Below are positions 31,507 through 44,000 of a DNA stretch of 58,731 nt, in pieces (position 1 is the stretch's first letter; the number at the start of each line of letters is the position of its first letter). This DNA comes from a virus. Made by a program: the position numbers and the translations under genes. The stretch lies in the IMG/VR virus record IMGVR_UViG_3300023199_000106, positions 1 to 58,731 of that record. The stretch is one strand, 5' to 3'. Below the pieces are notes generated by a model. That model searched no databases and was not told the DNA's origin. It worked only from the letters and a program-made list of their open reading frames with translations.

Positions 31507-33338
31507 GCGCTACCCCACCAATTCTTGATTCTGCTGGGTTAGTCAATACCGGGTGGGATCTTTTTTCGAGCAAAGCGAATTCTGCAGTTGCGCAGGCGCT
31601 CGCTTTGGCTGGTACGTTAGGCGAGTTTAATATTTCGCCAGTGACGTATGATGTTTCATTTACGCCACCTTCGAACAATGATTTAGTATTCAATCGTCCT
31701 CAGCGGCCTGATGAACCTATCTTTGATTACCAGGTAGACTTGCCTGAGCCTCTTAACATTACAATTCCGAGCCTTCCGAATTTCGAAGCTCCTCCTGAGT
31801 TCAACAAAGAGGCTCCTGATTTAGACTTTAGCGGAATGCCTGGAGCAGTACAGTTTACTACCCCTCCGAACCCGCCTACTCTAGACGAGGTTGAAATCCC
31901 GGATGCTCCAGTTATTCAAATGCCAGATCTTCCCATTTTTGAAGAGCTGGCTCTTCCTTCTCCTCCGGTATTAGACGACATCGAGTTTTTAGGAGTACGT
32001 CCTGGTTTCAGCGGAGTGGTCCCTACTGCTGGATTAAACTTTGTTGAACCAACATATACTTCTGAGCAGTTAACTAAGATTCAGCAGGAGATTCAGCGGA
32101 TTTTAAACGATGGTACTGGCATGCCTGCTGTTGTTGAGCAGATGCTGGTTGACCGCTTGGTAGAGCGAGAAGAGCGAGAGTCGGCACGGTTAATAGATAC
32201 TGCAGCAGATGAAATTGCAAGCCGTGGCTTTTCCCTCCCTCCAGGAGTGTTGCTGAAACGTATTGATGAAGTTCGACAGAAAAATGCAGATCTTCGGGCT
32301 GCGCGGCATAGAGAAGTTTACTTGTCTCGCCGCCAGGAGGAGGTTCAAAATTTTCAGTTTGCTATAAGTCAAGGAATTGCTTTAGAGAATGTTTTGATCA
32401 ATCTGCATTTAGCAATAGTGCAGCGGTCTTTTGAAGTTGCTCAGTTTGTAGTTAACTTGCAGTATCGACAGCTCGAAGCTACTATTGCTGTTTACAATGC
32501 GGCAATTCAAGGATACCAGGCTGATGCTTCTGTATTCGCGTCGTTGATTCAATCAGAACTTACAAAGTTGGAAAATTATCGTCTTACGATACAAGCAGAA
32601 GCGCTTAAACAAGAGATAGATAAAAACAAGGTTGCTATATACACTGCTCAAATAGAAGCGCTGCGGACGGTTGTAGAAGTTTATAGAGGGCAGATTGAAG
32701 CTGCGAAGGCTGTTGCGGAAAAGAATGCTTCTTCTGTACGTGCTTACGTAGGCTTACTTGACGGCATTCGGCTTGAAATTGAGGGCGCTAAGGCCGAAAG
32801 CCAGATATGGGCAACAAAAATACAAGGACAGCTTGGTAAAGTTCAAGCGTTTGAAGCTGAGTCGAGAGCATTTTTAGCAACAGTGCAGGCATATGAGGTT
32901 GATACGCGAGCTAAAACGGTAGTGCCTGATATTCAAATGAGGGTAGAAGACCTCCGCTTACGTGAGCTTGCTGCATCGCTAGAAGTAGCTAGAAGTAAAA
33001 TCCAGTCAGAAGGGCAGCGGGCATCTGCTTTAGCTTCTGTATTTGGGTCAAAAGCTCAAATATATTCGGCGGACGGTCAGATTGCAACAAATGAATCCGC
33101 AGCGCGTGACAGAAATTTCCGTTCTGCAGTTGAATCACGACGGTTGGAAGCGGAACAAGCTTTGGCTAAAGCTAATCTTGATGTTGAACAAGTGTTACGC
33201 GCTGCTCAGATACTTGTAAGTGCTCTTACCTCTTCCGGTACGATTACATCGCAAGTTGGCTCGGCTGCTATGGCCGCTGTAAACTTGTCGGCAGGAATAA
33301 GGGGCACTGAGAATACAAATTATGAATACAGATTCTAA
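31503..33338 (+). CDS. Proline-rich then coiled-coil tail/ejection protein, 611 residues
   Basis: Residues about 45-165 are very proline-rich (RPQRPDEPIFDYQVDLPEP, PSPPVLDDIEF), then from 180 a long helical region (TKIQQEIQRILNDG, VEQMLVDRLVEREERESARL, LRAARHREVYLSRRQEEVQ) with heptads extends almost to the end. The N-terminus may bind the tail and the helices form a rod. GGAGGTTGCG precedes the ATG, which overlaps the previous stop. Its place before the internal-protein genes suits a tail needle, fibre or ejected protein. Confidence 0.6.
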   Translation: MSATPPILDSAGLVNTGWDLFSSKANSAVAQALALAGTLGEFNISPVTYDVSFTPPSNNDLVFNRPQRPDEPIFDYQVDLPEPLNITIPSLPNFEAPPEFNKEAPDLDFSGMPGAVQFTTPPNPPTLDEVEIPDAPVIQMPDLPIFEELALPSPPVLDDIEFLGVRPGFSGVVPTAGLNFVEPTYTSEQLTKIQQEIQRILNDGTGMPAVVEQMLVDRLVEREERESARLIDTAADEIASRGFSLPPGVLLKRIDEVRQKNADLRAARHREVYLSRRQEEVQNFQFAISQGIALENVLINLHLAIVQRSFEVAQFVVNLQYRQLEATIAVYNAAIQGYQADASVFASLIQSELTKLENYRLTIQAEALKQEIDKNKVAIYTAQIEALRTVVEVYRGQIEAAKAVAEKNASSVRAYVGLLDGIRLEIEGAKAESQIWATKIQGQLGKVQAFEAESRAFLATVQAYEVDTRAKTVVPDIQMRVEDLRLRELAASLEVARSKIQSEGQRASALASVFGSKAQIYSADGQIATNESAARDRNFRSAVESRRLEAEQALAKANLDVEQVLRAAQILVSALTSSGTITSQVGSAAMAAVNLSAGIRGTENTNYEYRF

Positions 33339-33349
33339 AGGACATGGCC

Positions 33350-35038
33350 ATGGCACGTACTAGACATAGATTGCGTAAATTCGATTCCACGACGCATCCT
33401 GAACTTGAAAGGGGTCCTGGTGGTACAGGACGACGCCCCGAAGCTCCGAATATACAGGATGACATAGCTGCTACCCGGAATATAGAGGCTCCTCCTGAGC
33501 AGCCGTTTGGGCTTCGCCGCTTAGGGGGGCAATCGCGTCCTGTTCAGCCAATAGTCGGACGGTCTGAGCTAGAAGAAATGCAGAGACGCGCGCGCATTGA
33601 TGCGGCGTCAGCTATAACTAACCCATCGCGAAGGTTGGGTACTCGATCCTCTCGAGGGTTAACTATTGGGCAGCGCGCGCAACTACAAAACGCGCCGACT
33701 GCTGCTGACTTTTTACATAGCCGCCTTGATGCTATGATCAAAAGTCGTCAAGAAAACCCCACTGCTGTAGCGGCTAAGGAGCGTGGTCTTCGCCGGCTTG
33801 AAAACGACCGAAATTTCAACCTGGGCGAACAAGAGATAGCTGTCAGCCGAGAGGCTGCGGCCGCACAAGAGCGCGTGGGGTTGCGCGACGTCGAAGAGCG
33901 CGGCATTTCGAACCAGGCTGATATTCAGGTGCGCCAGGCTGATACTCAGGTGCGCCTGGTCGATGCTCTGACGCGACTAAATCAGAGCATCAACTCGCGC
34001 GGCACTGATGAGCAGCCAGATACTTCCGGGCTGATGCCTACCCGGGATATTACGGATGACAAAGGCAACGTGACTGGCACCGTTTTTGACTATACAGCCT
34101 TCGGCAATATGGATCAAACGGGGCAGCGTGCTATTGCTAGCAACATCGGCACCACAGTAGCTTCGCAGCTTACTGTGTCAGGCATTACTGCGCCTGAGAA
34201 AGACGTCGGGAATTTGGCTTTTACGATGCTGCAGAACACGTCGAGTGAGCTCGCCGGCATGAATGACGAAAAGCGGTCCGTTTACGAACGGGTGCTACCG
34301 AACGACCGCGGTGGTGTTGAGCGGCTGATGGTGGCGGCTCTTGCCCTGCCTTCGCTTGGTAAAGGCGTGTCGGCAGCAACATCACTGCCGCAAGCGCTGG
34401 ATCAAATCATGGAGTTAACGGCAAACGAAAAAGCATCATGGTTTGGTTTAGGGCGGAACAAATCTCGGGTTGGTGAAGCGAGCATTGATTTCGACAAGGC
34501 ACAAGGATTTGCCCGCACGCAGATCAACACACTAAGAGCATTTACTCGCCAGGCTGCGGCAGAGATGGCGCTGGTCAACCCGACGCAAGCCAAAAAAGCG
34601 TTGCGGGCTATTTTGAAAAGCGATTTGGATGAGATTGGGACGCCACCGCCCTTACCCGGCACCAGCTTTATGGGGGCGAATACAATCAGGCCCGAACTCG
34701 CTGCGGAGAGGGATGAACAGCGTGTTAAAATCCTTGCTCAACGAGAGCAGATTAAGGAATTGCAGAAAGCCCTCGCTAAAGATACGCCAGAAGGGCTGGC
34801 TAGAGTGCGCGAGTACATGCTCAACCAGGCAGAAAAAGAGGCGCTAGCAGAAGGTCAAACTCAGGCGCGAAATAGAATTTCACAAGCTGCTACGGACGTA
34901 GTCCATGCACCCGACGGGGCAGAAGCAAGCGCCGATTCTCGCGAGGCAGAAGAAGGCTACCCTCTTCGCAGGAGAGAAGTAAGCGCCGAGTTTCTCGAGG
35001 AAGAAAAAGAAAGAGAGAGATCTCAATATGGCTTCTGA
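33350..35038 (+). CDS. Putative internal virion/ejection protein, 562 residues
   Basis: Start at the ATG at 33350 (AAGGA at seven bases); the ATG at 33344 is too close to that site. The protein is charged, helical and rich in Arg and Glu, with GPGGTGRRPEAP near the start, IQVRQADTQVRLVDALTRLNQS in the middle and an Arg/Glu tail (EEKERERSQYGF). No membrane segment. The gene overlaps the giant protein gene by 11 bases, and this pair resembles podovirus internal proteins that are ejected with DNA. No enzyme motif is recognised. Confidence 0.55.
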   Translation: MARTRHRLRKFDSTTHPELERGPGGTGRRPEAPNIQDDIAATRNIEAPPEQPFGLRRLGGQSRPVQPIVGRSELEEMQRRARIDAASAITNPSRRLGTRSSRGLTIGQRAQLQNAPTAADFLHSRLDAMIKSRQENPTAVAAKERGLRRLENDRNFNLGEQEIAVSREAAAAQERVGLRDVEERGISNQADIQVRQADTQVRLVDALTRLNQSINSRGTDEQPDTSGLMPTRDITDDKGNVTGTVFDYTAFGNMDQTGQRAIASNIGTTVASQLTVSGITAPEKDVGNLAFTMLQNTSSELAGMNDEKRSVYERVLPNDRGGVERLMVAALALPSLGKGVSAATSLPQALDQIMELTANEKASWFGLGRNKSRVGEASIDFDKAQGFARTQINTLRAFTRQAAAEMALVNPTQAKKALRAILKSDLDEIGTPPPLPGTSFMGANTIRPELAAERDEQRVKILAQREQIKELQKALAKDTPEGLARVREYMLNQAEKEALAEGQTQARNRISQAATDVVHAPDGAEASADSREAEEGYPLRRREVSAEFLEEEKERERSQYGF

Positions 35039-38000
35039 CCCATACTCCCAAGATATTATTGATTCTCTGCGTAGTCACGGGATTGACGTACCCGACCCTG
35101 TACAGCCTTTGACACATCAGCAGCGAGTCCGACTTGGCGAGTTGAATCACGAAGCATCGGTTCTTGACAACTTTCATAGTGTTAAGGAACAAGAACGTTT
35201 AGAGAGGCTTCAGCAGGATACTAGGACTATACGACGTCATATCAGCCAGTCCGAAGAAGATCAGCAGGCGTTGCGCCGACGGCTGCTCGATACTGCCGCA
35301 CAGCCTGAGCCTGATCAGCCCCCGACCCTGTTAGACACGATGCGAGTGTCTGGCGATCGGGATTTTCGGCTGGAAGCCCGCGTCGCTCTCGAAGATACGA
35401 CGACGCCTGCCGGCCGGGGTCTGCGAGCGGCGGGCCAAAGCTTGGCCGCAGCCGTGCCAGGCACCGAGGCGCTGATCCGTGGCACTTTCGGCGACGAACG
35501 CGGCGCTGTGCTGGCTGCAGACCGGGCATTGCGACGGCAGGAGAGGGCGGCTGAGATCGGCCCCGACACCAGCATGCGCGGGGTGCTAGAGGGGGACGAC
35601 AGCCTGGTTGAGTGGGCAGCCGGCGCGATAAGTGCTCAGGCGCCGATCCTGGCGACGTTCATCGGCTCAGGATTCGTGGGCGGTCTTGTGTCCCGCGGGC
35701 TGCAGCAAGGGGCGGCTCAGGCACTCAGAGCGCAGGCCGTGCGCACCGGGGCGACGCTGGCTGGCACCGAACGCCGCGTTGCGGCTCAGCTGCTCCAGCT
35801 CAATCGCGCCAGAGAGGCCCACGCAGCGGCGCGCACCCGCAGCACGGCCGGTGCTGTTGGGGGGCGAACTACGCAGCTCCGGTACGACCGGCAGCGCCTG
35901 GCGATGGCTCAGGAGGTTCACGACGAAGCGCGCGAGCTGCTGGTGCGCCACGCACTAAAACGAGCACGGAACGAGCAGATCGGCAGCGCGGTGGCCGCGA
36001 CGAGCGCTGGGGTGCCTTTGTATGGCGCTGAGACCAGCCAGTTTTTGATTGACCCGGAAGCCGACGCGACGATCCAGCAGCGCGCGGCCGCAGGCATTGG
36101 GGCGGCGTTTGTCGCCTCATTGGCGTCTATGGCACCCACCGTGGCCGTGTTGCGGAACGTCGACATGGGCGCCAGCGCTGCGTTCCAGATTCAGCGGGCC
36201 ACTCAGTCCGCTCTGACTCGCGTAGGGGGCGCTGCGGGTCGGCAGGCGGTGTACGAAGGCTCAGCCGAAGCTGTGGCCGAAATCAGCAAAACCGCAGTGC
36301 ACGGACTGATCAACGATAACATCGAGGTGTTCAGCAACGACCAGATATGGCAATACATGGAGGCTGCAGTGGTCGGCGGCATGCTGGGTGGCGGGATCGG
36401 GGGCGCGACGGCTGCACGCGGTAGCGATTTCCGCGAGCTGAGCAGCTGGATGATGCGGCTGCGGCCGGCCGGCCCGTCAGAGTCGCTGGTGATTCAAAGT
36501 CGTTCAGAAGCTGAGCGCTCTCGTTCTGCTCGCCGCGCGCAGCCTGAGAACGACCAGGCGCGCCAGCTGTACGACACGCTGGATGACGAGACGCGCGCGC
36601 AGCAGAGCTTTGAAGGCCCAGGCGGGTTCCTTGAAGAGTTCAAGTGGGATCGGGCCGAAACGACCGCTCTGGGCAATCTGGTGGATGGCATGGACGCGCT
36701 GGAAGCTGGTACGTTGCTACGGATTCTGGTGGACCCTACGGCCGCCGAAGCAGCAGCGACTCCTCTTGAGTCCGGAGCCGAGCTCTCGTCCCTGGGCTCA
36801 GCGGCCTACGAACGCTTGGCCGCAGTGGTTGGCGAAGGAAACATGGCAGCGACCCTTGATGCGGCGCGTGACTCTCTTTTGGCGCAGGAAGCGTTCCTGC
36901 TGCGCATGGATAACCTGGCGTTTGACACGAAGCCGTTGGCACCTGCTGAAGCTCGCCAGATGTCTCGTCGGATTCAGGGGCGTCGGGAGCGCATCAAGGC
37001 GATTCGGGTAGAGATGCAGAGCGAAGGCATTGAATCTTCACCGGCGTTTAACCGAGAAATGGCTGCCGAGATGCTGGGTGATCGGTTTGGGCAGGATCGA
37101 GTATCGGTAGCGGTCGATGATGAGGAGCTTGTCAGCGCGGAGCTTACTAAGGAAGGCATCCAGCGCGATGCAGGTGACGAAGAATTCATAGCAGGTACAC
37201 AAGAAGCGGATCTGGTCGTTTCGTTTCCGTTTGGCCCGGACGACCGTGCTGCTGGCCCGGATGCCCAGCCGCGGAGCACAGAAGGGAAAACGAACATCGG
37301 TCCGGTCGGCCGAGTTTGGACGCGCAACTCCGAGGCAGCGCGCAAGCAGGCGGAGAAGATCAACCAGCGCTCGGGTATGGACCTCGAAGCAGGCCCTGGC
37401 CCCGCCCAAGTGGTGCCGGTCGCTGAGGCAATGGAGCGGGCGAAAATGAGCTCAGAGGACATTATTGCCGTGGCTCGGGAGCACTGGGTAGAGGATACGG
37501 GGCGAGGTAGTCGGTTCAGAAAAGAACAGGCTAAAAAAGCAGCTGACGTTGCAAAAGTACAGGCCGAAGTAGAGCAGGTGCGACAGAGGCTGGCAGAACT
37601 AAAAGCGCAGGCCCCATCTCCAATTGCGCAAATCCAAGAAGAACGTAACAACTTAATCGCTAGACTAGAGGTAGAGGTAGAGTCTGCAGACGACCGCGTA
37701 GCCGCAGCTCGGTTGGAAATAGCCAAAGCCTACCTCAATCAGTTCGAAACTGTCATTTCCGAGCGGCTGCCAGATAGTGTGTCTGGGCGGGAGCAGCGCC
37801 GCTTTTCTGACCGTGAGGCCAATGCTCTAATCCTCTACAAGATGCCATTGAATTTAGAAGGGCATACTCGAGGTGAGCTGGCCGGCAGCCCGGTGGCGAT
37901 CAATATAGTTGGTGCGACGCAAGCGATGTACGGGCGCATCGATGATCGCCAGGCATCCGGCCGGTCTAAAGAAGAACGGCAACGTTCAGGCGAGCGTGAA

Positions 38001-41000
38001 CGCGCTGAAGGTGGTACCTCGCGTGCTGAGGCCGGCCTTGATGGGATTGCGCGGGCGTTCAGCGAAGCGATGGCGGCGATGATCGAGCGCGGCGTCAAAT
38101 TCCCCCCGACAATCCGAGGCGATACGATCGTGTTCCGTCGTGCAGGCGGCGAAGCGATCACGGCTGGTGAACTGATCGGGCAGACCGCACTATCGAAGAA
38201 AGCCGCTCGGATGATTCAGGACACGGACGTTGCCGGCCTGACGCGCAATCGCAACCGGCTCCAGGCGGCTCTGAAAGCCACTTGGATGATTCAGGACACG
38301 GACGTTGCCGGCCTGACGCGCAATCGCAACCGGCTCCAGGCGGCTCTGAAAGAAGCCAAGGGAAAAGAGCAACGCGCGGCGTTGATGCAGCGTATCAAGT
38401 CATTCAACGCACGGATCGAAAAAGCCAAAGGATTGAAAGAGCAACGCGCGGCGTTGATGCAGCGTATCAAGTCATTCAACGCACGGATCGAAAAAGCCGA
38501 AGCAGCTCAAGAAAAGCAGATCAAGCGTTTGCTCGATCAGGCGAAGGGGCTGGAGCGCGCAGTCAGTATTGTGGGCGCAGCGCCTTTCAAAAAGCGGTCA
38601 GATGCCTCGCTCAAAGAGCAGGCGGAGAGACGTCTTGCTGTCCTGAACAAAAAGCGCACCAGTCTTGCAGCCAAAGGTGAGCAGGCAGGCCTCATCAAAA
38701 ACAAAAAAAAGAGGGAAGCAGCGTTCGACGCACTGACAGTTGAGTGGTCAGACTGGCGCGCGGAGCAAGCGGCTTGGGTGGCGATCCGCGACATGCTCGA
38801 CACGTTGACCCCGAAGCAGACTGATGCACGGCTGACTCGCGCCCGGAAGCGCCTGGCTCGCGCTAAGGTAGCGTTGATGGAAGAGCGTTTGGACCGAGCG
38901 TACATAGCGCTGGGATTACGCGAAGGCGCGCAGACCAACTCGCGCGTCGAGACCATGAAAGAATTTATTCGCAACGAAATCAATGGTGTCAATGAAGCAG
39001 CGTTCAGAGACCCTGATCAGGGGTACGTAATTTTCGGCGAGAAGGTCCAGCTCGATGAAGGCCACGACATCCGTGTCAAAGAGCTACGCCGCGAGTTAAA
39101 GATGCTTAAAAAGATAGAGGAGCCATCACAAGAGCAGATTGAGTATATCCAGCTGCTGCAGGAGGCGTTACCTGACGATTTCTCTGTCCTGCTAGGCCCC
39201 ACAATATTTGCTATCAAACAACAGCTGGAAGCGCTTAAGAATCGTAAGCCGCTCGCTACTCTTGCTAGTCAGACTGAGCTAGGACGCATAGAAGTCGTAG
39301 CTCGGTATTCTCCGGAAACTCTTCGATCTAACCCAGAAAAAGTTTATGTATTTGGAGATAACCTTGTTAAGAAGGGTAAAGGCGGTCAAGCAATAATTCG
39401 AGACGAACCAAATGCATTTGGTATCCCAACTAAGCGGCTACCGTCAATGTCTGCGCAGGCTTTTTTTGGTAAAAATATCACAGAAGAAAAAGCCGCTATT
39501 ACGGCGGCAATAGATGAGTTAATAGCTCTTCGGCGGCAAGGCAAAACCATAGTTTTCCCTCGCGATGGACTTGGTAGTGGGCGCGCGCGCATAATACAAA
39601 AATCACCAGAAGTTGCTGCCCATTTATCTTCTGAACTTAAGCGTTTTCGTAGTTTAGAACAAACTGAGCAGAAACAGCCCGCTCAGCCCGCTCAGCCCGC
39701 TCAGCTCGCTCAGCCCGCTGCAACCCCAGAAGTCAAAAAGTCCGCTCAGGCAGTCGAGCAACAGCTAAAAATTCCTGAGTCTGGAAAAGGAAGTTTAGCA
39801 AACCCTCACGTTGTTCCGATGAACTTCGAAATCAGCCGTCCTGAGCTACGAGACAAGTACAAAGGGTCGGACGGAATTGCAAAGTTGATTCGTAATAAAG
39901 CTTGGCTTGCAACTTTTAGGCGTCCATTAGTAGGAGTTAAGCAAGGGCATATTTTCAGTATTCCCTTATTTCTCGGTAAATACCAAGTAATAGGGTTTGT
40001 AAAAACTGACTTGAAAAGCGGAGGTTGGAGCATAGAAGCAGAAAGTACTTTTAGTAGTCAAGTACAGCACGGGGAAACTCAGATGTTGTTTTTTCGCGTT
40101 GATGAAGCTCAGCCCGCTCAGCCCGCTCAGTCTGCTCAGCTCGCTCAGCCCGCTGCAACCCCAGAAGTCAAAAAGTCCGCTCCCGCCGCCGCCAAGCGTC
40201 AAGTTGTAGAAGATGCCATCGTGCGGGCGACAACCCAGGTCAATACGGCCCAACGCGAAAATGAAGCGCGGTACGCCAGCCGGATCATCAAGGGATTGAA
40301 GCTGGCACAAACGACGCTCGGCAGCGTAATCTCAACAGCTGAAGCGGGCAAGCGGGTCAAGGGGAAGAACATCGACCTGAACAACCACGACGGTCTGGTC
40401 TTCCAGCGCATCAACCGGGAGACCGGTGAAATTACGATCGATATATGGGTCAACGAAACAATCACCGACCCGGCTGAGCGCCTGGGTGTGATTCACCATG
40501 AGATGGGGGAAGCAATCGTGACCAGCCTGGCGTACAAGATTGACGTAGGCGACGCTGTAGCAATCATCGCTGCGTACAACAAGTGGCGTGCGCAGGCAGA
40601 ACGAGGCTCCCAGGGTGCAGTAATCAAATCGAAGCGTAGTCTGCTGAACATGCTGCGGGTGCGGCGTAATGACCCGACGATGATAGAACAGCTGACCCAA
40701 GCGGAGCGCGATAACCTGCTCGATTTCCAGGAATGGTTTGCTGACAACGTGGGGCGCTGGCTCGAAACCAACGCTCGGCCTCGAGGCGTCATTGAGAAGT
40801 TCTTCGCCAGCGTTGCGGCTAAGCTCAAGCAGCTCATGGGGCTAAATCGGAAAGAAGGGCTACCGGAAACAACGGTAGCCAGTATGCTGAACCGGATGTG
40901 GGACAGCAAAGCGCCGAACGGGCATATCCGCAAGTTCAATCTTTGGCAGCAGCTGACGAAGCACGAGGCGCTCAGCCGAGTTTCGAAGATCGAAGACATC

Positions 41001-44000
41001 GTCGAAGAGATCCGCAGCCAGTATAAAGGCCCGATCGACCCGAAGCGCGCGCTGACTGGGTCAGTCGTAGCCGCGACGCAGCCGCACTCGATCGAGGCGT
41101 TCTGGGGCATCCGTGATTACATCGTAGCGAAGATGTCGTCAGAAGAACGGCGTGCTCTCAGCCGCGTGTTCATTCGACCGAGCGTTCAGCGCTCGCTGAA
41201 AGCCACCTACCAGCGCTCAGCCAAGGCTGGGCAGATCATTCCGTCTGACCCGCTTTCTCAGCTGGCTGTTGGCTACATGCTCTACACCGCTGGAAAGCTC
41301 GATCTTCAGCCAAACTCAGCCAAACCTTTCCGGGCGATGAGCCAATGGCTGCACAAAGTAGCCGGCATGGTCCAAGCGCACGACCAAGCGTATCAAGTGC
41401 TCTCGGCCATCCAGGCTGACGTGTTCAGCGCTCGGGAAACCACGTTGTTCGCTGAAGCGCCAAGCGGCAGCGGGCTCAACCGGGGTGCGTACGTCCTGGA
41501 GTCGGCCCAGCTGCGGCAGCTGGCACAGTGGGAGAAGCTGTTCAACATTACCGAGCAGCTGTCCAATGGAGCCAAAGGTGTCAACGAGCTGATCGAGACT
41601 CTGGTCGACCGAGCCGACCCAAGTGTGTTCCCCAAACATCTGCATGCCAATCTGATAGCCGACATGAGCGGGGGGGTGTTCACTGAAGAGTTCCTGGCTC
41701 AGTTCAAAGACCAGAGCGATTTTGTGCTGAATCCAGACAAGACGTTCGAGATCCAGAAAATCATCGGCACTGAGCCGTTGCAGCACAGTGCACAGGCCGT
41801 CTACAACCTGCTCAGTGGCAGCAAGGACTTTTTGCGCAACAGCCTGCTGGGTAAAGCCGCGTTGGGTGAAGCGTACCGCGGCCGCTTGATGGAGAACCTG
41901 GGGTTCCTGGGGCTGCAGGAGGCGTTGTTCACCGACGTTCTGCAGGAAGGTCCAGGCGAAGGGTTCATCAACCGAAAAGACTGGATGAGCGGCGCGTTTC
42001 AGACAGAGTGGGAGAGCATTTGGTCCGGGCTGACCGTCGATGAACAAAAGAATTTTCGTGAGGCGTTCTACCGCCACGAAAAACCGTCGACCCCTGCCGT
42101 GCAGGCTGCGCTGCAGCGCACGAATCGATTCATGCGGAAGCTGCACAAGTACGCGCAGGAAGTGGGTTTGCTCAAAGGCAGCCGGTTCGATGGGAATTAC
42201 CGCCCCTGGGCGTTTGACGCCAGGAAAGTGGACCTCCATTCTTCGAGGCTGCTGGAAGCCTGGACGCATCAGCGCTACCGCAAGCAGTGGTTCAAACTGT
42301 TGAAAAAACACTACCCAGACCAATATGCAATCCAGGAGGACTTTACTTCTGACGCTGATTATCAGTCCTACGTGCGGGCCTGGATCGCTAGCATCGCATT
42401 CGAAAACGGGTTTGCTGACAACCATAGACCGAACCCGGACGAAGTGCGGACCCAGCCGATTGCCCAGGCGCTCAACCGGCGCGAACTGGCTTTTCTGGAT
42501 GATCCGAAACTGGCACCGGAAGCTGATCGACAGCTGCTGGCCGGCCTGTTTGATGACTCGATCAACACGACCATGGCGAAATACATTAGCCAGATGGTCA
42601 AAAAAGTCGAGTACGTTCGAAAGTTCGGAGCGCATGATGAAAAACTGAATCGTCTCTACGCTCAGGCTCGAGAACTTGGCGCGACAGACAAGGATGTTGA
42701 GCTGATGCAGAACATGGTGAAGTCAGCCACCGGTCGGCACGGGCTGGAGGTAGCGACGTTCTGGAAAAAGATCGCTGAGCCGATCAACAAGCTCTACAAG
42801 CCTGTGCGAGATACGGGTGGGCAGCCGTTCAAATCACGCGAAGACGCTATGCACGCGCTCAAGAGCATGACCGGCAGCGGAGAAGTTGTCTCTGTTGAAG
42901 GCGGTTTTGAAGTGCGTCGGAGCATAACCGCGGACCCACGCCGGTTCAGACAAAATATGAGTTGGGTAGTGGTGTATCAAAATTGGAGGTTATTGGCTAT
43001 GGCAGCCTTTACGAACGTGGCTGACCTGGCAGGCATTGCGTTTCGAACGGGCAACCTGTTTTTGGCGTTCGAGGCGTACCGGGAAGGCGTGGGGAGGGTA
43101 ATCAGAGATGTGAAGGGGGCCAAGCGCCCGGCGGATGTCAAGCGGGCCGAGATGGACAGCGTCGAGCGGCTGGCCCAAGAGCTGGGTGTCGTTGCGCACG
43201 CGAGCGTCTCAGATCACCTGGGGCTTCAGTATGGATCGGTGCACATGACTGGGAGGGCCAAGATATGGAACGACACCCTGTTCAAGCTGAATGGCATGGA
43301 GTACCTGACGCGGGCGATCCGGATAATGGCTGTGGCCGCAGGGCGCCGGTATCTGGCGATGCACGCTCAGCTGGCCAAGGATGGGGTGGAAGGCAGCATC
43401 GAGCTGCTGACGCAGCTGGGGCTGGACCCAGCGGACGTCAGGCTCGACGCTGATGGGGAGCTGACGTTGATGCCGATCGACCGGATCAACGAGGTGTTGG
43501 AGGGCTCAAAGTTCGCTACAGGCATCGGGGTCAACGAGGCGATCAATCGGGGGGAGAAAGTAGATGCGAAGGCCGCTGAAGTGGCCCGTGACGACCGGGT
43601 CAAGCGGGCGCTGAACCGTATGGTCGACGAGTCCGTGCTGCGGCCGGCCAGCTGGCAGCGGCCGACCTGGATGAACGACCCGAACTGGCAGATCTTTAGC
43701 CACCTGAAAGGCTTTATGTACACCTACCATGAACGGGTGTTGCGCCGGATCATTGGCCGGGGCATAGCCGGCAGCGTAGCCCCGCTAATCATGGCAGCAG
43801 GGTATGTTGCAGTCATGATTGCCGCGGACTGGCTGCGGGAAATCATCCAGCACGGGCCAGAAGGTGACGATCGAAAAGAGCGCTGGGGAGTCAAGGAGCG
43901 CGTCGCTGACGGCATCCACCGCTCAGGGCTGCTGGGGATGTACACTGTGATCCCTGACATGATGAAAACGCATGAGTTCGGCCGCAGCATGCTGGCGCAG

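Noticed and set aside
41316-42635. 439-codon minus-strand frame inside the giant gene
   Set aside because: Antisense of a GC-rich coding region; the sense frame has conserved motifs and continuous coding, and no ribosome site supports the reverse frame.
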